Positions 28,215 through 37,952 of a DNA stretch of 64,000 bases are shown piece by piece (the first letter of the stretch is position 1; every line of letters begins with the position of its first letter). Both the position numbers and the translations under genes were made by a program. Under the pieces are notes generated by a model. It was not told the DNA's origin. It did no database searches and saw only the letters and a program-made list of their open reading frames with translations. The DNA is taken from positions 372,001 through 436,000 of the forward strand of contig NZ_CAJGZH010000001.1 of NCBI RefSeq assembly GCF_904846075.1, given 5' to 3'. This DNA comes from Psychrobacter glacincola (GTDB taxonomy: Bacteria; Pseudomonadota; Gammaproteobacteria; Pseudomonadales; Moraxellaceae).

Positions 28215-29195
28215 TTACAGGTTGACGGTTTGTATCAACCATAAAGTATAGCCGACAAAGAATAAGACCAAGGTTGACCCAGAAGTGCGACCGAATAGAC
28301 GCTTACTCATAAAGGCAAACCCGCACAATACCAAGAGTAATAAGGTGACCAATCCCATCGCCACTATATCGCGTGATAAGATAATTGGACTGACTGTGAT
28401 TGGCGCTATAAGCGCTGCGAGACCAACGACGCCTAAGGTGTTAAATATATTAGAGCCAATAATATTACCCAGTGCCATGTCGTGTTCGCCTTTACGGGCG
28501 GCAGATAGGCTCGATACCAGCTCAGGTAACGAGGTCCCCACAGCAACAATCGTCAATCCAATCACCAGTTCGCTCACGCCCCACAGCGTTGCCAATTCTA
28601 CTGCACCCCAAACTATAGCCCGCGAGCTAATGACCAGTAAAAGCATGCCGATAACTAAGCTGATGAGTCCCCGTGTTAGGGTTTGCTCGATGTGTTCAGC
28701 ATCAATGCTTTCTGCTATGGGTTCTCCTTCATGCTCATGGTTGCCTTCACGTAAGCTTAGTACAATCTGAATGCCTAAAGTCACGACCAGCAGTGCTATC
28801 AACACAATCGCATCTGCTTGGTCTAATTGCCCATCACGCAGCTGCCATGCGGCGACCATAGTAATCAATACCAATAGAGGTAAATCACGCTTGATGATGC
28901 CCTTACGAATGATAATAGGGCTAATCAATACGGTTGCACCCAATACCAGCGCAATATTGATGATGTTTGAGCCATAAGCGTTGCCTAATGCCAAATCAGG
29001 GCTGCCTTCTAGTGCCGCCAATACTGACACGACCATCTCAGGGGCGGATGTACCCACACCCAAAATCAACACACCGATTAAGAAACTGGGGACGTTGAAT
29101 TTTTTTGCTAAGGCAGTGGCGCCATCAACAAAAAGGTCTGCACTCCAAACAAGAATAGCTAGTCCGATCAATACTGCAATAACTGCCAACCACAT
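28215..29195 (-). CDS. yrbG: Calcium/sodium antiporter (CaCA family, YrbG-like)
   Basis: An inner-membrane exchanger of 326 residues with about 10 transmembrane helices in two inverted halves. Each half carries an alpha-repeat: LILGVGTSAPEMVVSVLAALEG plus LALGNAYGSNIINI in the first (about residues 43-85) and LTIVAVGTSLPELVSSLSAA plus ALGNIIGSNIFNTLG in the second (about 215-255), containing the ion-coordinating Glu, Asn and Ser/Thr residues. Length matches E. coli YrbG (325). A hydrophilic Glu/His-rich loop (residues 150-170) joins the halves. Monocistronic. Confidence 0.92.
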   Translation of the reverse strand: MWLAVIAVLIGLAILVWSADLFVDGATALAKKFNVPSFLIGVLILGVGTSAPEMVVSVLAALEGSPDLALGNAYGSNIINIALVLGATVLISPIIIRKGIIKRDLPLLVLITMVAAWQLRDGQLDQADAIVLIALLVVTLGIQIVLSLREGNHEHEGEPIAESIDAEHIEQTLTRGLISLVIGMLLLVISSRAIVWGAVELATLWGVSELVIGLTIVAVGTSLPELVSSLSAARKGEHDMALGNIIGSNIFNTLGVVGLAALIAPITVSPIILSRDIVAMGLVTLLLLVLCGFAFMSKRLFGRTSGSTLVLFFVGYTLWLIQTVNL

Positions 29196-29352
29196 CAGTT
29201 TGTTTCCTTATTAGTGTTAATACCAAACCTAAAAATACGCTTAGCCGTGTCAAACTCATTTAGCCTAAAAACATAGCGCTTACATTTATTTTTCTGACGA
29301 CTTCATCTTTTAAGAGTGGTATAAAATGTGAATTTGCCATATAAAAATGGCA

Positions 29353-29386
29353 TAAAAAAAAGCTGAATCAGAATGGAGATTCAGCT
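29353..29386 (-). terminator. Terminator after panD
   Basis: AGCTGAATC (29361-29369) / GATTCAGCT (29378-29386); on the minus strand it is followed by eight T. Confidence 0.85.
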
Positions 29387-29490
29387 CTCATATTAGCATA
29401 GCGGTTTTGGTTGGATAATAAGAATAACTTCAACAGCTTAGTCGATTGTTTATCCTTGCTTTATCCAAAAATCTTCGGTGTTCTGGTGCT

Positions 29491-29871
29491 TTAAGCCACT
29501 TGTACTGGAATGATGTTTGCCGTGTCTTTTACGGTATTGTCTTCGTTGCAATACACCAGTTTTGGCTGGTAGGTTGCCGCTTCTACTTCATCAAAATGAG
29601 CATAGGCACAGATGATAACGATATCGCCTAAATCTGCCATGTGAGCCGCCGCACCATTTAGCGAGATGATACCAGAACCCGCTTCAGCGCGGATAGCGTA
29701 GGTGCGAAAGCGCTTGCCATTGGTCACATTGTAGATATCGATAGACTCATTTTCGCGCAGACCAGCAAGATCCAATAAATCACCATCGATACCGCATGAG
29801 CCTTCGTAATGAAGTTCGGCATGGGTGACGCGAGCACGGTGTAATTTGCATTTAAGCATATTAAGTAGCAT
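29491..29871 (-). CDS. panD: Aspartate 1-decarboxylase proenzyme
   Basis: Pyruvoyl enzyme that makes beta-alanine for pantothenate. The 126-residue proenzyme has the self-cleavage site G24-S25 in YEGSCGID; after cleavage S25 becomes the pyruvoyl group. Further conserved parts are [33 protein letters not shown] and [22 protein letters not shown]. Length equals E. coli PanD (126). AAGGAAG precedes the start. panB/panC are not in the window. Confidence 0.98.
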   Translation of the reverse strand: MLLNMLKCKLHRARVTHAELHYEGSCGIDGDLLDLAGLRENESIDIYNVTNGKRFRTYAIRAEAGSGIISLNGAAAHMADLGDIVIICAYAHFDEVEAATYQPKLVYCNEDNTVKDTANIIPVQVA

Positions 29872-29971
29872 AGGTTGCTTCCTTAGCGTAACTGAGATTA
29901 ATGATTAAAATCAAAAGGTTAATGGGGGATAACTTGCTAAAATAAAAGGCTGTTATAGTTAAAGCATGATT

Positions 29972-30553
29972 TTATTCTGGCAGTTTGAAGCCATTAATTT
30001 GTGAACGTGCTTTTTCAATATCGCCATTTAGTAGTAATGGCAGCGCTTCAAATGCTGCTGTCAGTGCGCTATCAATGGCAATCTGTTCATCGGGCGCAGC
30101 TTTTGAGAGCACATGACCACTAACTTTAGACTTATGACCAGGATGACCAATACCAATACGCAAACGATGGAAGTCGTTGCCGATATGAGGGGTGATATCA
30201 CGCAGACCATTATGACCGCCATGACCGCCATTCGTCTTAAGTTTGATACTGCCAGCTGGAATATCGAGCTCATCATGAGCAATCAGTAACTCATCATTTT
30301 CAATGCCATAAAATTTCACCATCGGCACCACTGACTGACCAGACTTATTCATAAAGGTGAGCGGCATCAATAGACGTACGTCATGCCCATGAATCTGCCC
30401 ACGTCCTGTGATTCCATGAAACTTTTTATCATGAGAGAGGGTAATGTTGAACTGCTGAGCCAAGTGATGGACAAACCAAAACCCTGCATTATGACGTGTA
30501 AACATATACTGCTGACCAGGATTACCAAGACCGACAATAAGCTTTATGGCCAT
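29972..30553 (-). CDS. pth: Peptidyl-tRNA hydrolase
   Basis: Recycles peptidyl-tRNA released from stalled ribosomes. The 193-residue protein has all family blocks: IKLIVGLGNPGQQYMFTRHNAGFWFV with N10 and catalytic H20, LLMPLTFMNKSGQSV, LLIAHDELDIPAGSIKLKTNGGHGGHNGLRDI with D98-like aspartate, and FHRLRIGIGHPG. Length equals E. coli Pth (194). It follows rplY in the same direction (prs-rplY-pth order), a common proteobacterial arrangement, though a terminator lies between rplY and pth. Confidence 0.97.
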   Translation of the reverse strand: MAIKLIVGLGNPGQQYMFTRHNAGFWFVHHLAQQFNITLSHDKKFHGITGRGQIHGHDVRLLMPLTFMNKSGQSVVPMVKFYGIENDELLIAHDELDIPAGSIKLKTNGGHGGHNGLRDITPHIGNDFHRLRIGIGHPGHKSKVSGHVLSKAAPDEQIAIDSALTAAFEALPLLLNGDIEKARSQINGFKLPE

Positions 30554-30648
30554 AAAAACACCCTGCTTAAATTGAATAAATGGGGCATAAGGTTTGCGAT
30601 TATGCTATTTATTCATAGCATATCTGTTATTTTTCAAACCTTACTTAC

Positions 30649-30687
30649 AAAAACAGCAGGAGATATTTATCACCTGCTGTTTTTTGA
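30649..30687 (-). terminator. Terminator between rplY and pth
   Basis: 12-bp perfect stem AAAAACAGCAGG (30649-30660) / CCTGCTGTTTTT (30673-30684); on the minus strand the A-run gives a U-tract. Confidence 0.75.
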
Positions 30688-30749
30688 CTAAACAAACCTT
30701 GTATTACATAGCAGACGCTAGATTGCGTGCTCTATGTAACCGTGGTTTA

Positions 30750-31424
30750 TTATTCGCCGTCTTTGTCTTCAGTACCTTGCTCAGTAGCAGGTACGTCAGC
30801 AGCATCAACTTCTTCAGCGTCTGCGTCAACTTCTTCAACCGTTGGTGGCTGCATGTTAACGATAGTACGGTCGTGAGCATCTTCCATGTCAAGATCAAAG
30901 ATGATAACGCCTTCAGGTAGTTTGATGTCTGATAGACGGAATAGATCACCGATTTCCATGCCTGACACGTCAATTTCTAGGTATTCAGGTAATTGTGATG
31001 GTAGGCAAACGATTTCGATATCAGATACTAGCGTTGATAGAACACCACCAGCTTTAGTACCAGGTGCTTCTTCACGACCAGCAAAATGCACAGGAACGTT
31101 CATGTTGATTTTCTGACCTTTCACAACGCGCTGGAAATCAGCATGCATTGGGAAGCCTTTAGCTGGATGGCGTTGCAAGTCTTTGATAACCGCTTGATGC
31201 TCTACGCCATCAACATTGATTGTCAAAATGTGTGAGAAGAACGCTTCGAATTCAAGTGACTTTACTAGCTCGTTGATCTTGATAGAGATAGACGTTGGCT
31301 CTTCGTTACCACCATAGATGATAGCAGGAACTAGATTCTGCTTACGTAGGCGGCGGCTCGCACCTTTACCTTGTTGCTCAGCAGAACGATCAACAGCGTT
31401 TAGTTCAAAATGATTAATGCTCAT
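30750..31424 (-). CDS. rplY: 50S ribosomal protein L25/general stress protein Ctc
   Basis: Binds 5S rRNA in the large ribosomal subunit. The 224-residue long (Ctc-type) form has the N-terminal L25 beta-barrel (FELNAVDRSAEQQGKGASRRLRKQNLVPAIIYGG) and the C-terminal TL5-like domain (VPVHFAGREEAPGTKAGGVLSTLVSDIEIVCLPSQLPEYLEIDVS), then an acidic tail of about 30 residues rich in Glu/Asp/Ala. Start at 31424 (TAGGA upstream) restores the usual N-terminus; the upstream in-frame ATG at 31487 is not supported. Confidence 0.95.
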   Translation of the reverse strand: MSINHFELNAVDRSAEQQGKGASRRLRKQNLVPAIIYGGNEEPTSISIKINELVKSLEFEAFFSHILTINVDGVEHQAVIKDLQRHPAKGFPMHADFQRVVKGQKINMNVPVHFAGREEAPGTKAGGVLSTLVSDIEIVCLPSQLPEYLEIDVSGMEIGDLFRLSDIKLPEGVIIFDLDMEDAHDRTIVNMQPPTVEEVDADAEEVDAADVPATEQGTEDKDGE

Positions 31425-31742
31425 GGATATAATCCTATAAAAAGAATGATGAAGTGTCTGGTCATAAAAAAGTGGATTTGCGACCAATCCACTAATACGT
31501 GATGATAGCTAACATTTATGATTGCTAATAAAATTCACAATTGCTAAATGTAGCCATTTGCTCATCATAACGATTTTTTGGATAGTCATTATCATGACAA
31601 TCGTTACTTTTGGGCATGATCAGCACTTTTGAGAATGCCAACCTAATTAAATCGAACAAATGGTTGGCACAGGCGCGCATTATACGTGATTTTGTAGTAA
31701 TAATAAAGACCTACGCAAAATGACTGTGCAGCACCAATAGCC

Positions 31743-31780
31743 AAAAAAAGCGTCAAGTAAAGATACTTGACGCTTTTTTT
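31743..31780 (-). terminator. Terminator after prs
   Basis: AGCGTCAAGTA (31749-31759) / TACTTGACGCT (31764-31774) with A7 and T8 flanks, so active for the leftward prs transcript and potentially both ways. Confidence 0.9.
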
Positions 31781-31846
31781 TAAACTTAAGCAGTGTTTTA
31801 TAACGAGCATTGCCAACAGAAAGTAGAGCAAGTGCTCATTAAAAAT

Positions 31847-32794
31847 CTAAGCGTCAAACATGGCGCTGATAGATTCTTCGTTATTGATACGGCGTAAGCT
31901 TTCAGCAAGCATTGGTGCGATACTCACTTGGCGGATTTTGCTACAGGCTTTTGCCGCTTCAGACAATGGAATCGTATCGGTAACAACGACTTCGTCTAGC
32001 GCAGATTCACTGATATTTTGTAGTGCGTTGCCTGATAGGACAGGGTGCGTAATATAAGCCAATACGCGACGTGCACCGTTTGCTTTCAATGCTTCAGCTG
32101 CTTTACATAGCGTACCTGCGGTATCAACCATGTCATCAACGATGACGCAATCACGGTCACGAACATCGCCGATGATGTGCATGACTTGCGACTCATTGGC
32201 ACGGGCACGGCGTTTATCGATAATCGCCATGTCAGTATCGCCCAACTGTTTAGCCATAGCACGCGCACGCACCACGCCGCCGACGTCAGGAGAGACAACC
32301 ATGATGTTATCGTAATCTTGTTTTTGTAGGTCGTTAAGCAATACAGGCGTGCCGTAGATATTGTCTACAGGAATGTCAAAGAAGCCTTGAATCTGATCTG
32401 AGTGCAAATCAACCGTCATCACGCGATCGATACTCACGATGTTTAGCATGTCAGCGACGACTTTAGCAGAGATAGGCACACGAGCAGAACGTGGACGACG
32501 GTCTTGACGGGCATAACCGAAGTAGGGCATGACTGCTGTAATGCGACCCGCACTAGAGCGACGCAGCGCATCGGCCATCATCATGATTTCCATCAAATTG
32601 TCATTGGTTGGTGCACAAGTTGGCTGCATGATAAACACGTCTTTACCGCGCACGTGTTCTTTGATTTCTACGGCGATTTCGCCATCAGAAAAACGCGTGA
32701 TGTCAGCTTTACCAAGAGGTATATGGAGATGATCGGCTACGGTTTTTGCTAATTCAGGGTGGGCATTACCCGTAAAAATCGCCAAATAAGGCAT
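31847..32794 (-). CDS. prs: Ribose-phosphate pyrophosphokinase
   Basis: Makes PRPP from ribose-5-phosphate and ATP for nucleotides, histidine, tryptophan and NAD. The 315-residue protein equals E. coli Prs (315). Visible motifs are [48 protein letters not shown] (ATP site), [38 protein letters not shown] and the PRPP loop [22 protein letters not shown]. The gene sits directly downstream of two tRNA-Gln genes, upstream of rplY-pth. Confidence 0.98.
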   Translation of the reverse strand: MPYLAIFTGNAHPELAKTVADHLHIPLGKADITRFSDGEIAVEIKEHVRGKDVFIMQPTCAPTNDNLMEIMMMADALRRSSAGRITAVMPYFGYARQDRRPRSARVPISAKVVADMLNIVSIDRVMTVDLHSDQIQGFFDIPVDNIYGTPVLLNDLQKQDYDNIMVVSPDVGGVVRARAMAKQLGDTDMAIIDKRRARANESQVMHIIGDVRDRDCVIVDDMVDTAGTLCKAAEALKANGARRVLAYITHPVLSGNALQNISESALDEVVVTDTIPLSEAAKACSKIRQVSIAPMLAESLRRINNEESISAMFDA

Positions 32795-32904
32795 GACAGA
32801 AGTCCTATTGATTGACTCAAGCAGCGACCGCTAAGCAGTGTCAAACTGCTCAAATTCAGAAAAGAGTGGTGAAAAGTTTTGATGACTACTATTACAGTAA
32901 AAAA

Positions 32905-32980
32905 TGGCAGGGGTAGCTGGACTCGAACCAACGGATGTCAGGATCAAAACCTGATGCCTTACCAACTTGGCTATACCCCT
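32905..32980 (-). tRNA. tRNA-Gln (anticodon TTG), copy 1
   Basis: 76 nt with encoded CCA. Acceptor AGGGGTA/TACCCCT, anticodon stem-loop CAGGTTTTGATCCTG with TTG, T-arm GTTGGTTCGAGTCCAGC, discriminator G. Identical to the copy at 33225-33300. Confidence 0.96.
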
Positions 32981-33224
32981 GTAATGTCTAGGCTGTGTAC
33001 GTCGATATCTAAAAGCAACTTTTAATAAAAGTCATTGTTAGAATAGCGTCACGACCTGTTCGCTATATTATAAACGGATAAACCATTTAAAACATAACTG
33101 TTCCCTAGCGGTGTCCATTGCGAACTATACCGAAACTGGGATAACGTTGTCAATGTCAATAAGATAAGCGGCTATTTATAAACCACCTATGATCACTGCA
33201 TATCAAACGCTTCGTACTAAAAAA

Positions 33225-33300
33225 TGGCAGGGGTAGCTGGACTCGAACCAACGGATGTCAGGATCAAAACCTGATGCCTTACCAACTTGGCTATACCCCT
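33225..33300 (-). tRNA. tRNA-Gln (anticodon TTG), copy 2
   Basis: Identical 76-nt copy lying 244 bp upstream, in transcription order, of the first. A tandem duplication; the two spacers differ except for the bases next to the CCA end. Confidence 0.96.
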
Positions 33301-33467
33301 ATTGAGGCGACCTATTATAATTAAATTTTCAGATTTTGCAAGTCATTTGCGCCTTTTTATGGCTTTTATTGAAAAATAGGTTAAAAACAAAACGAATATT
33401 GGGTCAATAAAACGCTTCAAGCTGTATTTATAATCATTTTATCTTCGCACTACAGCTCAAATCTAAT

Positions 33468-34430
33468 TCATAGATGACGAACTAAATAGGCAGAACAAGG
33501 CGCCTCTTCAATCCACTTTGCTAAAAGTGCTTTGTCAGTAGCCACGCTTGCATCCAAAGGTAAAAACACTGCGCTACCAGAGCCTGTCATTCGTGCTGTG
33601 CCGAGTGCTTGCGCCTCTAACCCTTGTAAGTAACGTAATGCTTCGCTGACGGCAGGAGCAAGACTGGTCACCACTGGCGTAAAGACATTTTGATAGGGCG
33701 TGTTTAAATGTTGTACATAGTCGGCTTGTTTATTTTTAATTGTCTCAACCGATAGCACAGCGATATCACGTTGTAATTTAGGATGCGCGAACAGCTGGGC
33801 AGTATTAACGTGAGCATTGGGCGTCAATACTAAATACTGCTGGTCGGGCAACTTGATTGCGGTTAATTGCTCTCCAATACCCATCGCAATCGCATCTTGC
33901 CCAAAGATAAAAATCGGCACATCTGCGCCAATAGTGGCAGCAATTTTTATAAGCGTATCTTGATCAAAATTAAGCTGCCAAATTTCATTAAGTGTCATCA
34001 ATGTCGTTGCGGCATTGGATGAGCCGCCACCCAAGCCTGCACCCATCGGCAAATGCTTATCTAAAGCGATATGCACCTGTGCTAACTGCTCAGGTAGAGT
34101 ATTTGACTGTATGACAGCCGCTAGCAATACACGCGCTGCTTTAAAAATTAAGTTGTCTTCTATATCGGCAGTTATAGTCTCTGCACCAGCCAATATTATA
34201 AGTTGGTGACAGAGCTCATTAGCATCTAGTTCACTATCTACTGTAAAAATTACGGCTTCATCTATGACTGAAAAATGCAAATAATCTCCCCAGTCGAGCA
34301 GGCGAAACACGGTTTGCAAATTATGATAACCATCAGCACGCTTACCTGTGATATGCAAAAACAGATTAATCTTTGCCGGTGATAAGCGGGTGATGGTGGA
34401 AGTAGGCGTAGCGGCTAGGTTTTTAATCAT
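33468..34430 (-). CDS. ispE: 4-diphosphocytidyl-2-C-methyl-D-erythritol kinase
   Basis: GHMP kinase of the MEP isoprenoid pathway. The 320-residue protein starts with RLSPAKINLFLHITGKRADGYHNLQTVF, which contains the substrate-binding Lys, and has the glycine-rich ATP loop HLPMGAGLGGGSSNAATTL (about residues 130-148) and the C-terminal ARMTGSGSAVFLPL motif. Somewhat longer than E. coli IspE (283) through inserted segments. It is followed by tRNA-Gln and prs, the order seen across gammaproteobacteria (lolB-ispE-tRNA-prs). Confidence 0.96.
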   Translation of the reverse strand: MIKNLAATPTSTITRLSPAKINLFLHITGKRADGYHNLQTVFRLLDWGDYLHFSVIDEAVIFTVDSELDANELCHQLIILAGAETITADIEDNLIFKAARVLLAAVIQSNTLPEQLAQVHIALDKHLPMGAGLGGGSSNAATTLMTLNEIWQLNFDQDTLIKIAATIGADVPIFIFGQDAIAMGIGEQLTAIKLPDQQYLVLTPNAHVNTAQLFAHPKLQRDIAVLSVETIKNKQADYVQHLNTPYQNVFTPVVTSLAPAVSEALRYLQGLEAQALGTARMTGSGSAVFLPLDASVATDKALLAKWIEEAPCSAYLVRHL

Positions 34431-34532
34431 AGTTCTTAATGATTGTTCTCAGTGATAGTTTTTAATTATAACTTTTCGCCATAATGATCAGCCATAGACA
34501 GCTATTTTAATAAATATTGACGATCTGATAGT

Positions 34533-34639
34533 TATAGTCAAGTTCATACAAATCCGCTACATCGTCAGCTTCGCTAACCATACCTATGTATAGCTTGCAC
34601 TAGGCTTCCTTGTATCGGAATCATTTGAATTCAACTATA
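34533..34639. repeat. Dispersed repeat copy C (inverted orientation)
   Basis: 107 bp between ispE and lolB. Read on the minus strand: TATAGTTGAATTCAA at one end, internal TACAAGGAAGCCTAGTGCAA, ending in GACTATA. Same plan as copies A (6254) and B (9327). It lies between the lolB stop and the ispE start, so inside the probable lolB-ispE transcription unit. Confidence 0.6.
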
Positions 34640-34662
34640 TTTATTCATCATTCAATGACGTC

Positions 34663-35295
34663 TTAATGATTGATCGTCATTACTACCTTATTGCCTTGTG
34701 GCAGCACAGCACTGATTTTATTTGGTAACTTGTCGGACCCTTTATAGGTGAAGCTTGCGGTCCATTCACCATTGACTGAGCTGATTAAACGATTTTGATC
34801 ATCGAGCTGTGGTGCGCTATCGGAAGGCGCTGGGCGACCAGATATCCAATAGGGCATTTGTGAAATAGGCGCTTGCCACCCTGTGGCCTTTTTGAGCAAA
34901 GTCTCAGGATCATCAGCAGTTAAGGTACCTGTTTTTTCGCTGACTAAAGTGGCGGTTTGACCATTATACTCGATGTTGGTTTTACCAATGCCGAGCGCGC
35001 CGATCAGCTCAATGGCAAAGCGATCATTCTGCTGCCCCCATGCATAGAACGCACTACCACCTTGAGTGCCTGTGGTGTCATTGGCGGGCATCGTCACACC
35101 AATTTTGCCAGTGATATTAAAGTTCTCAAGCTTTTGCGGTGGCTCAGCGTTTTGACCTTGTAAAGTCGTGCTGGGTTGGTTAGTAGCGTTGGCTGTTTTT
35201 AGTGATTGACAACCAGACGTGATGACGAGCGCGGTTGTCACGGCAGCGAATAGCGCCAATTTATTAGGCTTATTAGCATGGACCAATACTGACAT
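34663..35295 (-). CDS. lolB: Outer-membrane lipoprotein receptor LolB
   Basis: Accepts lipoproteins from LolA and inserts them in the outer membrane. A 210-residue lipoprotein with signal peptide and lipobox TSGC near residue 29; no Asp at +2, consistent with outer-membrane sorting. The mature part has the LolB fold pieces LENFNITGKIGVTMP, GGSAFYAWGQQNDRFAIELIGALGIG and the C-terminal PYWISGRPAP and NGEWTASFTYKGSDKLPNKI. GAGGA precedes the ATG. Upstream of ispE as in E. coli. Confidence 0.93.
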   Translation of the reverse strand: MSVLVHANKPNKLALFAAVTTALVITSGCQSLKTANATNQPSTTLQGQNAEPPQKLENFNITGKIGVTMPANDTTGTQGGSAFYAWGQQNDRFAIELIGALGIGKTNIEYNGQTATLVSEKTGTLTADDPETLLKKATGWQAPISQMPYWISGRPAPSDSAPQLDDQNRLISSVNGEWTASFTYKGSDKLPNKISAVLPQGNKVVMTINH

Positions 35296-35451
35296 GATGT
35301 TTCCTCAAAAATAGACAAATTTACGAAATCAGTGTTTCGAAAATAGATTAGCTTAATGGTTATATGTTACTCAGTTATGCGTGGCTGTTAGCATCTTATG
35401 AGTGCCTTGTAATCATAGCACGCAACGATTTATCCACTATAAAACGGCGGG

Positions 35452-37428
35452 TCAGTAAAGTTGTATACGGTCATTGATATTGTGTTGCCCAAATGAGAAG
35501 CGCTGCTGCAAGTCTGCGAGTAATGCCTCAACTTTGTCATTGTTGCCTAAACCTTGATAAGCGCGTAGTAGTAAGCTGCCAGAGCGCAAGGTAGGAAACA
35601 CATCGTAAGGGGTTTGCAGGTAGTCGATGACTTGTTGGTAGTTCTCATTGGCCAATGCATTGCCAGCCAGCACATTCAGCGCTTGCAGGTGCAGCTCATT
35701 GTCATAACGTGGATCATCATAGCGAATCTGAATGATGGCGGTGGCCAATGCCAATCCTTGTTCAGAGCTGCGTTCATTAGCTAGTAATAGCTGCGCATAA
35801 CTGAGCTGGTAGGAGAGGTTGGTTGGGTCAAGTGCTTGCAGATGATTGAGCAAGGTGCGCTTAACGATATAGTCGTCTTTGTCGTCAAGGAGCTGGGCGC
35901 GTGCAAACAAGAGCATCTCATTATCAGGATACTTGCGAGCAGCTTTGGTTAGTAGGCGCAGGGCTTCTTCGGACTCATTTTGCTGCCATAAAATATCGGC
36001 TTGTAGCACAAAGGTATCTGGCGCAAAGACGTTAAAGTCTTTACGCAGCTTTTCTAAAGTAGCAATCGCCGCATCTACATCGCCGTTAAGCAATTCAAAA
36101 GCCACTACTTTTCTACGAGCCTCTAATACCAAGTCTTCTAGCATGACACCATTGAGATAGTATTTGGCTTGGTCAAAGTGCTGCTGACGCTCGGCACTGA
36201 TGCCAAGGTAATAATAAGCTTGATCAAGGTAAGCGGGGTTTTTTGCGAGCATATTGAGTAGCTCATCGGCACTGTTATATTCTTCGATGTCTAAGCTCAC
36301 CAACGCAGCCAACAAAGTAATCTCGGCATCATCAGCAAAGCGACCATGGGCATCCAGCAATAATTGCCACGCTTCTTGGCTTTGCTTTAAGTCAAGCAAG
36401 TAGCGAATCTCGTACAGATAGAGACTTTTACTATCGGGATTACGCAGGCGTGCTTGGCTCACATAATTGACGACGGTTTCAGACGTGACGATTTTGCGCA
36501 GTATGTCTGCCTTTAGTGTAATAAAAGGTACATAGTCAGGCTGACGTTCTAGCGCCCGATTGATATGGACAATGGCAATCTCAGGCTCGTTAAATTGGTA
36601 AAGCAACCCTGCTTTCAATACCGACAATGAGGCATTCTGCTCGCTATCTAGTGGTTGCAAAGCGGCAAGTAATTCACGTTTGTCTTCATCATTGTTTGGA
36701 TAGATACCGATAAGGATTTCGCTTAAGTCCGCTCGAGGGTCATAAAGCAGAATACGATTTAAGGTTTCGCCAGCTAACAGATAATCGTGAGCTCGCAGAG
36801 CCAAATGCGCCACATAAAACCAAGCAGGCACGTGATCCGGATTTTGGTCTTGCCATGACTTGGCAAATTGTAACGATTTCTCCACCCTTTCAGTGCGTAA
36901 AGAAAGGCTGAGTGCTCTTTCAAACACGGCAGTTGCATCTTCTTTAAACGCTTGCTGCTTATAGATAGTAATCGCTCGTTGTCTATCACCCCGATCTGCT
37001 GCGAATTCTGCATCAAGCAGCGCATACAGGCTAGGCTCTTTGAGCTCAGGTTGCCATAAGGTAGTTGGCGCTAACCCATTAATATTGGCGACATTTTCTA
37101 TTGGTTCTGCGTTGGTAGGAGTAGTTGCTGGTAGCGTTGAGCGGCTATTATCAATGCCGTCGCTACTGACTGCCTTGTCGTTCTTATCAGCAATGGATAG
37201 TTTGGGTACATGGGCTTCGAGCGAGATATCAGGATGACTGGCATGAACGGAAGATGATCCTAAGCATAGGCAAAAGGCCAACGACAAGGTTAGCTTATAA
37301 CGCTGGCACAGACGTTCGATAACCGCATGCAATAGAGCACGCAGATTAGATTGGTCGTCATGCGCAAGTTGTGATCGAAATAATGACCCAAAAAAAATCA
37401 TAGATAACCGTATTCGCCCATTGTTCAT
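35452..37428 (-). CDS. Large TPR-repeat protein, predicted secreted
   Basis: A 658-residue tetratricopeptide-repeat protein made of many helical pairs from about residue 130 to the end (for example AIVHINRALERQPDYVPFITLKADIL, DQAKYYLNGVMLEDLVLEARR, EALRLLTKAARKYPDNEMLLFARAQLL). A hydrophobic segment at about residues 45-63 (LTLSLAFCLCLGSSSVHA) looks like a signal peptide after an unusually long basic N-region, so the true start may be the ATG at residue 10 or later; no clear ribosome site was found. Homologues sit between lolB and hemA in related genomes and are annotated only as TPR proteins. Probably a periplasmic scaffold in envelope or lipoprotein traffic; unproven. Confidence 0.8.
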   Translation of the reverse strand: MNNGRIRLSMIFFGSLFRSQLAHDDQSNLRALLHAVIERLCQRYKLTLSLAFCLCLGSSSVHASHPDISLEAHVPKLSIADKNDKAVSSDGIDNSRSTLPATTPTNAEPIENVANINGLAPTTLWQPELKEPSLYALLDAEFAADRGDRQRAITIYKQQAFKEDATAVFERALSLSLRTERVEKSLQFAKSWQDQNPDHVPAWFYVAHLALRAHDYLLAGETLNRILLYDPRADLSEILIGIYPNNDEDKRELLAALQPLDSEQNASLSVLKAGLLYQFNEPEIAIVHINRALERQPDYVPFITLKADILRKIVTSETVVNYVSQARLRNPDSKSLYLYEIRYLLDLKQSQEAWQLLLDAHGRFADDAEITLLAALVSLDIEEYNSADELLNMLAKNPAYLDQAYYYLGISAERQQHFDQAKYYLNGVMLEDLVLEARRKVVAFELLNGDVDAAIATLEKLRKDFNVFAPDTFVLQADILWQQNESEEALRLLTKAARKYPDNEMLLFARAQLLDDKDDYIVKRTLLNHLQALDPTNLSYQLSYAQLLLANERSSEQGLALATAIIQIRYDDPRYDNELHLQALNVLAGNALANENYQQVIDYLQTPYDVFPTLRSGSLLLRAYQGLGNNDKVEALLADLQQRFSFGQHNINDRIQLY

Positions 37429-37952
37429 CTATATCGATAAGACAATTTTATTTTAATCATTTCAAACTAACTATTGGTAACGAGTACCCATGCCTGACAT
37501 TATAAAAGCAGACTGATGGGATAAACAATAGTGCCCGTGTTACTCCGTTATTAATAGCAGCCGCTCTACCAAATCTTTGCTAACAAAGTAGGATTGGCTG
37601 ATAACCTGTATCAACGGGGTCTTTCATTGGTTGTAAATCTTAGCTTAAATATTGTGAAAATATAACAAGTTAACGTCAAGTAAGCGAATGATTTCTATCC
37701 ATTTCTATAAGCGCTCGCTAAAACATAGATATTGGTTTTAACAATCGTATCGGTAGTTGATTTGTTACTCATGTGCCCAGATACAAGCAAATAGCTATCA
37801 TCGATAGCTGAGTGTTAATTAAAGCTGGCAATAATGATATAATAGGCGGCTTTTAGAGTCTTCCTTTCAGCGCTGTCGCCTACAACTGTCTTTTAAAAAT
37901 AATGAGATAGCGTGGGCTGGCAGGTGAGCGTCATGTTTATGGTCTATCAATA
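37429..37952. other. Divergent intergenic region TPR gene / hemA
   Basis: 524 bp with no supported gene. AT-rich, with several short inverted segments; must hold the hemA promoter, but no clear boxes were found, and hemA lacks an obvious ribosome site. Confidence 0.4.

Noticed and set aside
32905..33300. The two tRNA-Gln genes as an integration site (att duplication)
   Set aside because: Both copies are complete tRNAs with different flanks and no integrase or foreign gene between them; simple tandem duplication is enough.
37429..37952. Small RNA or leader peptide upstream of hemA
   Set aside because: No terminator, no repeated motif and no ORF with a ribosome site could be found.
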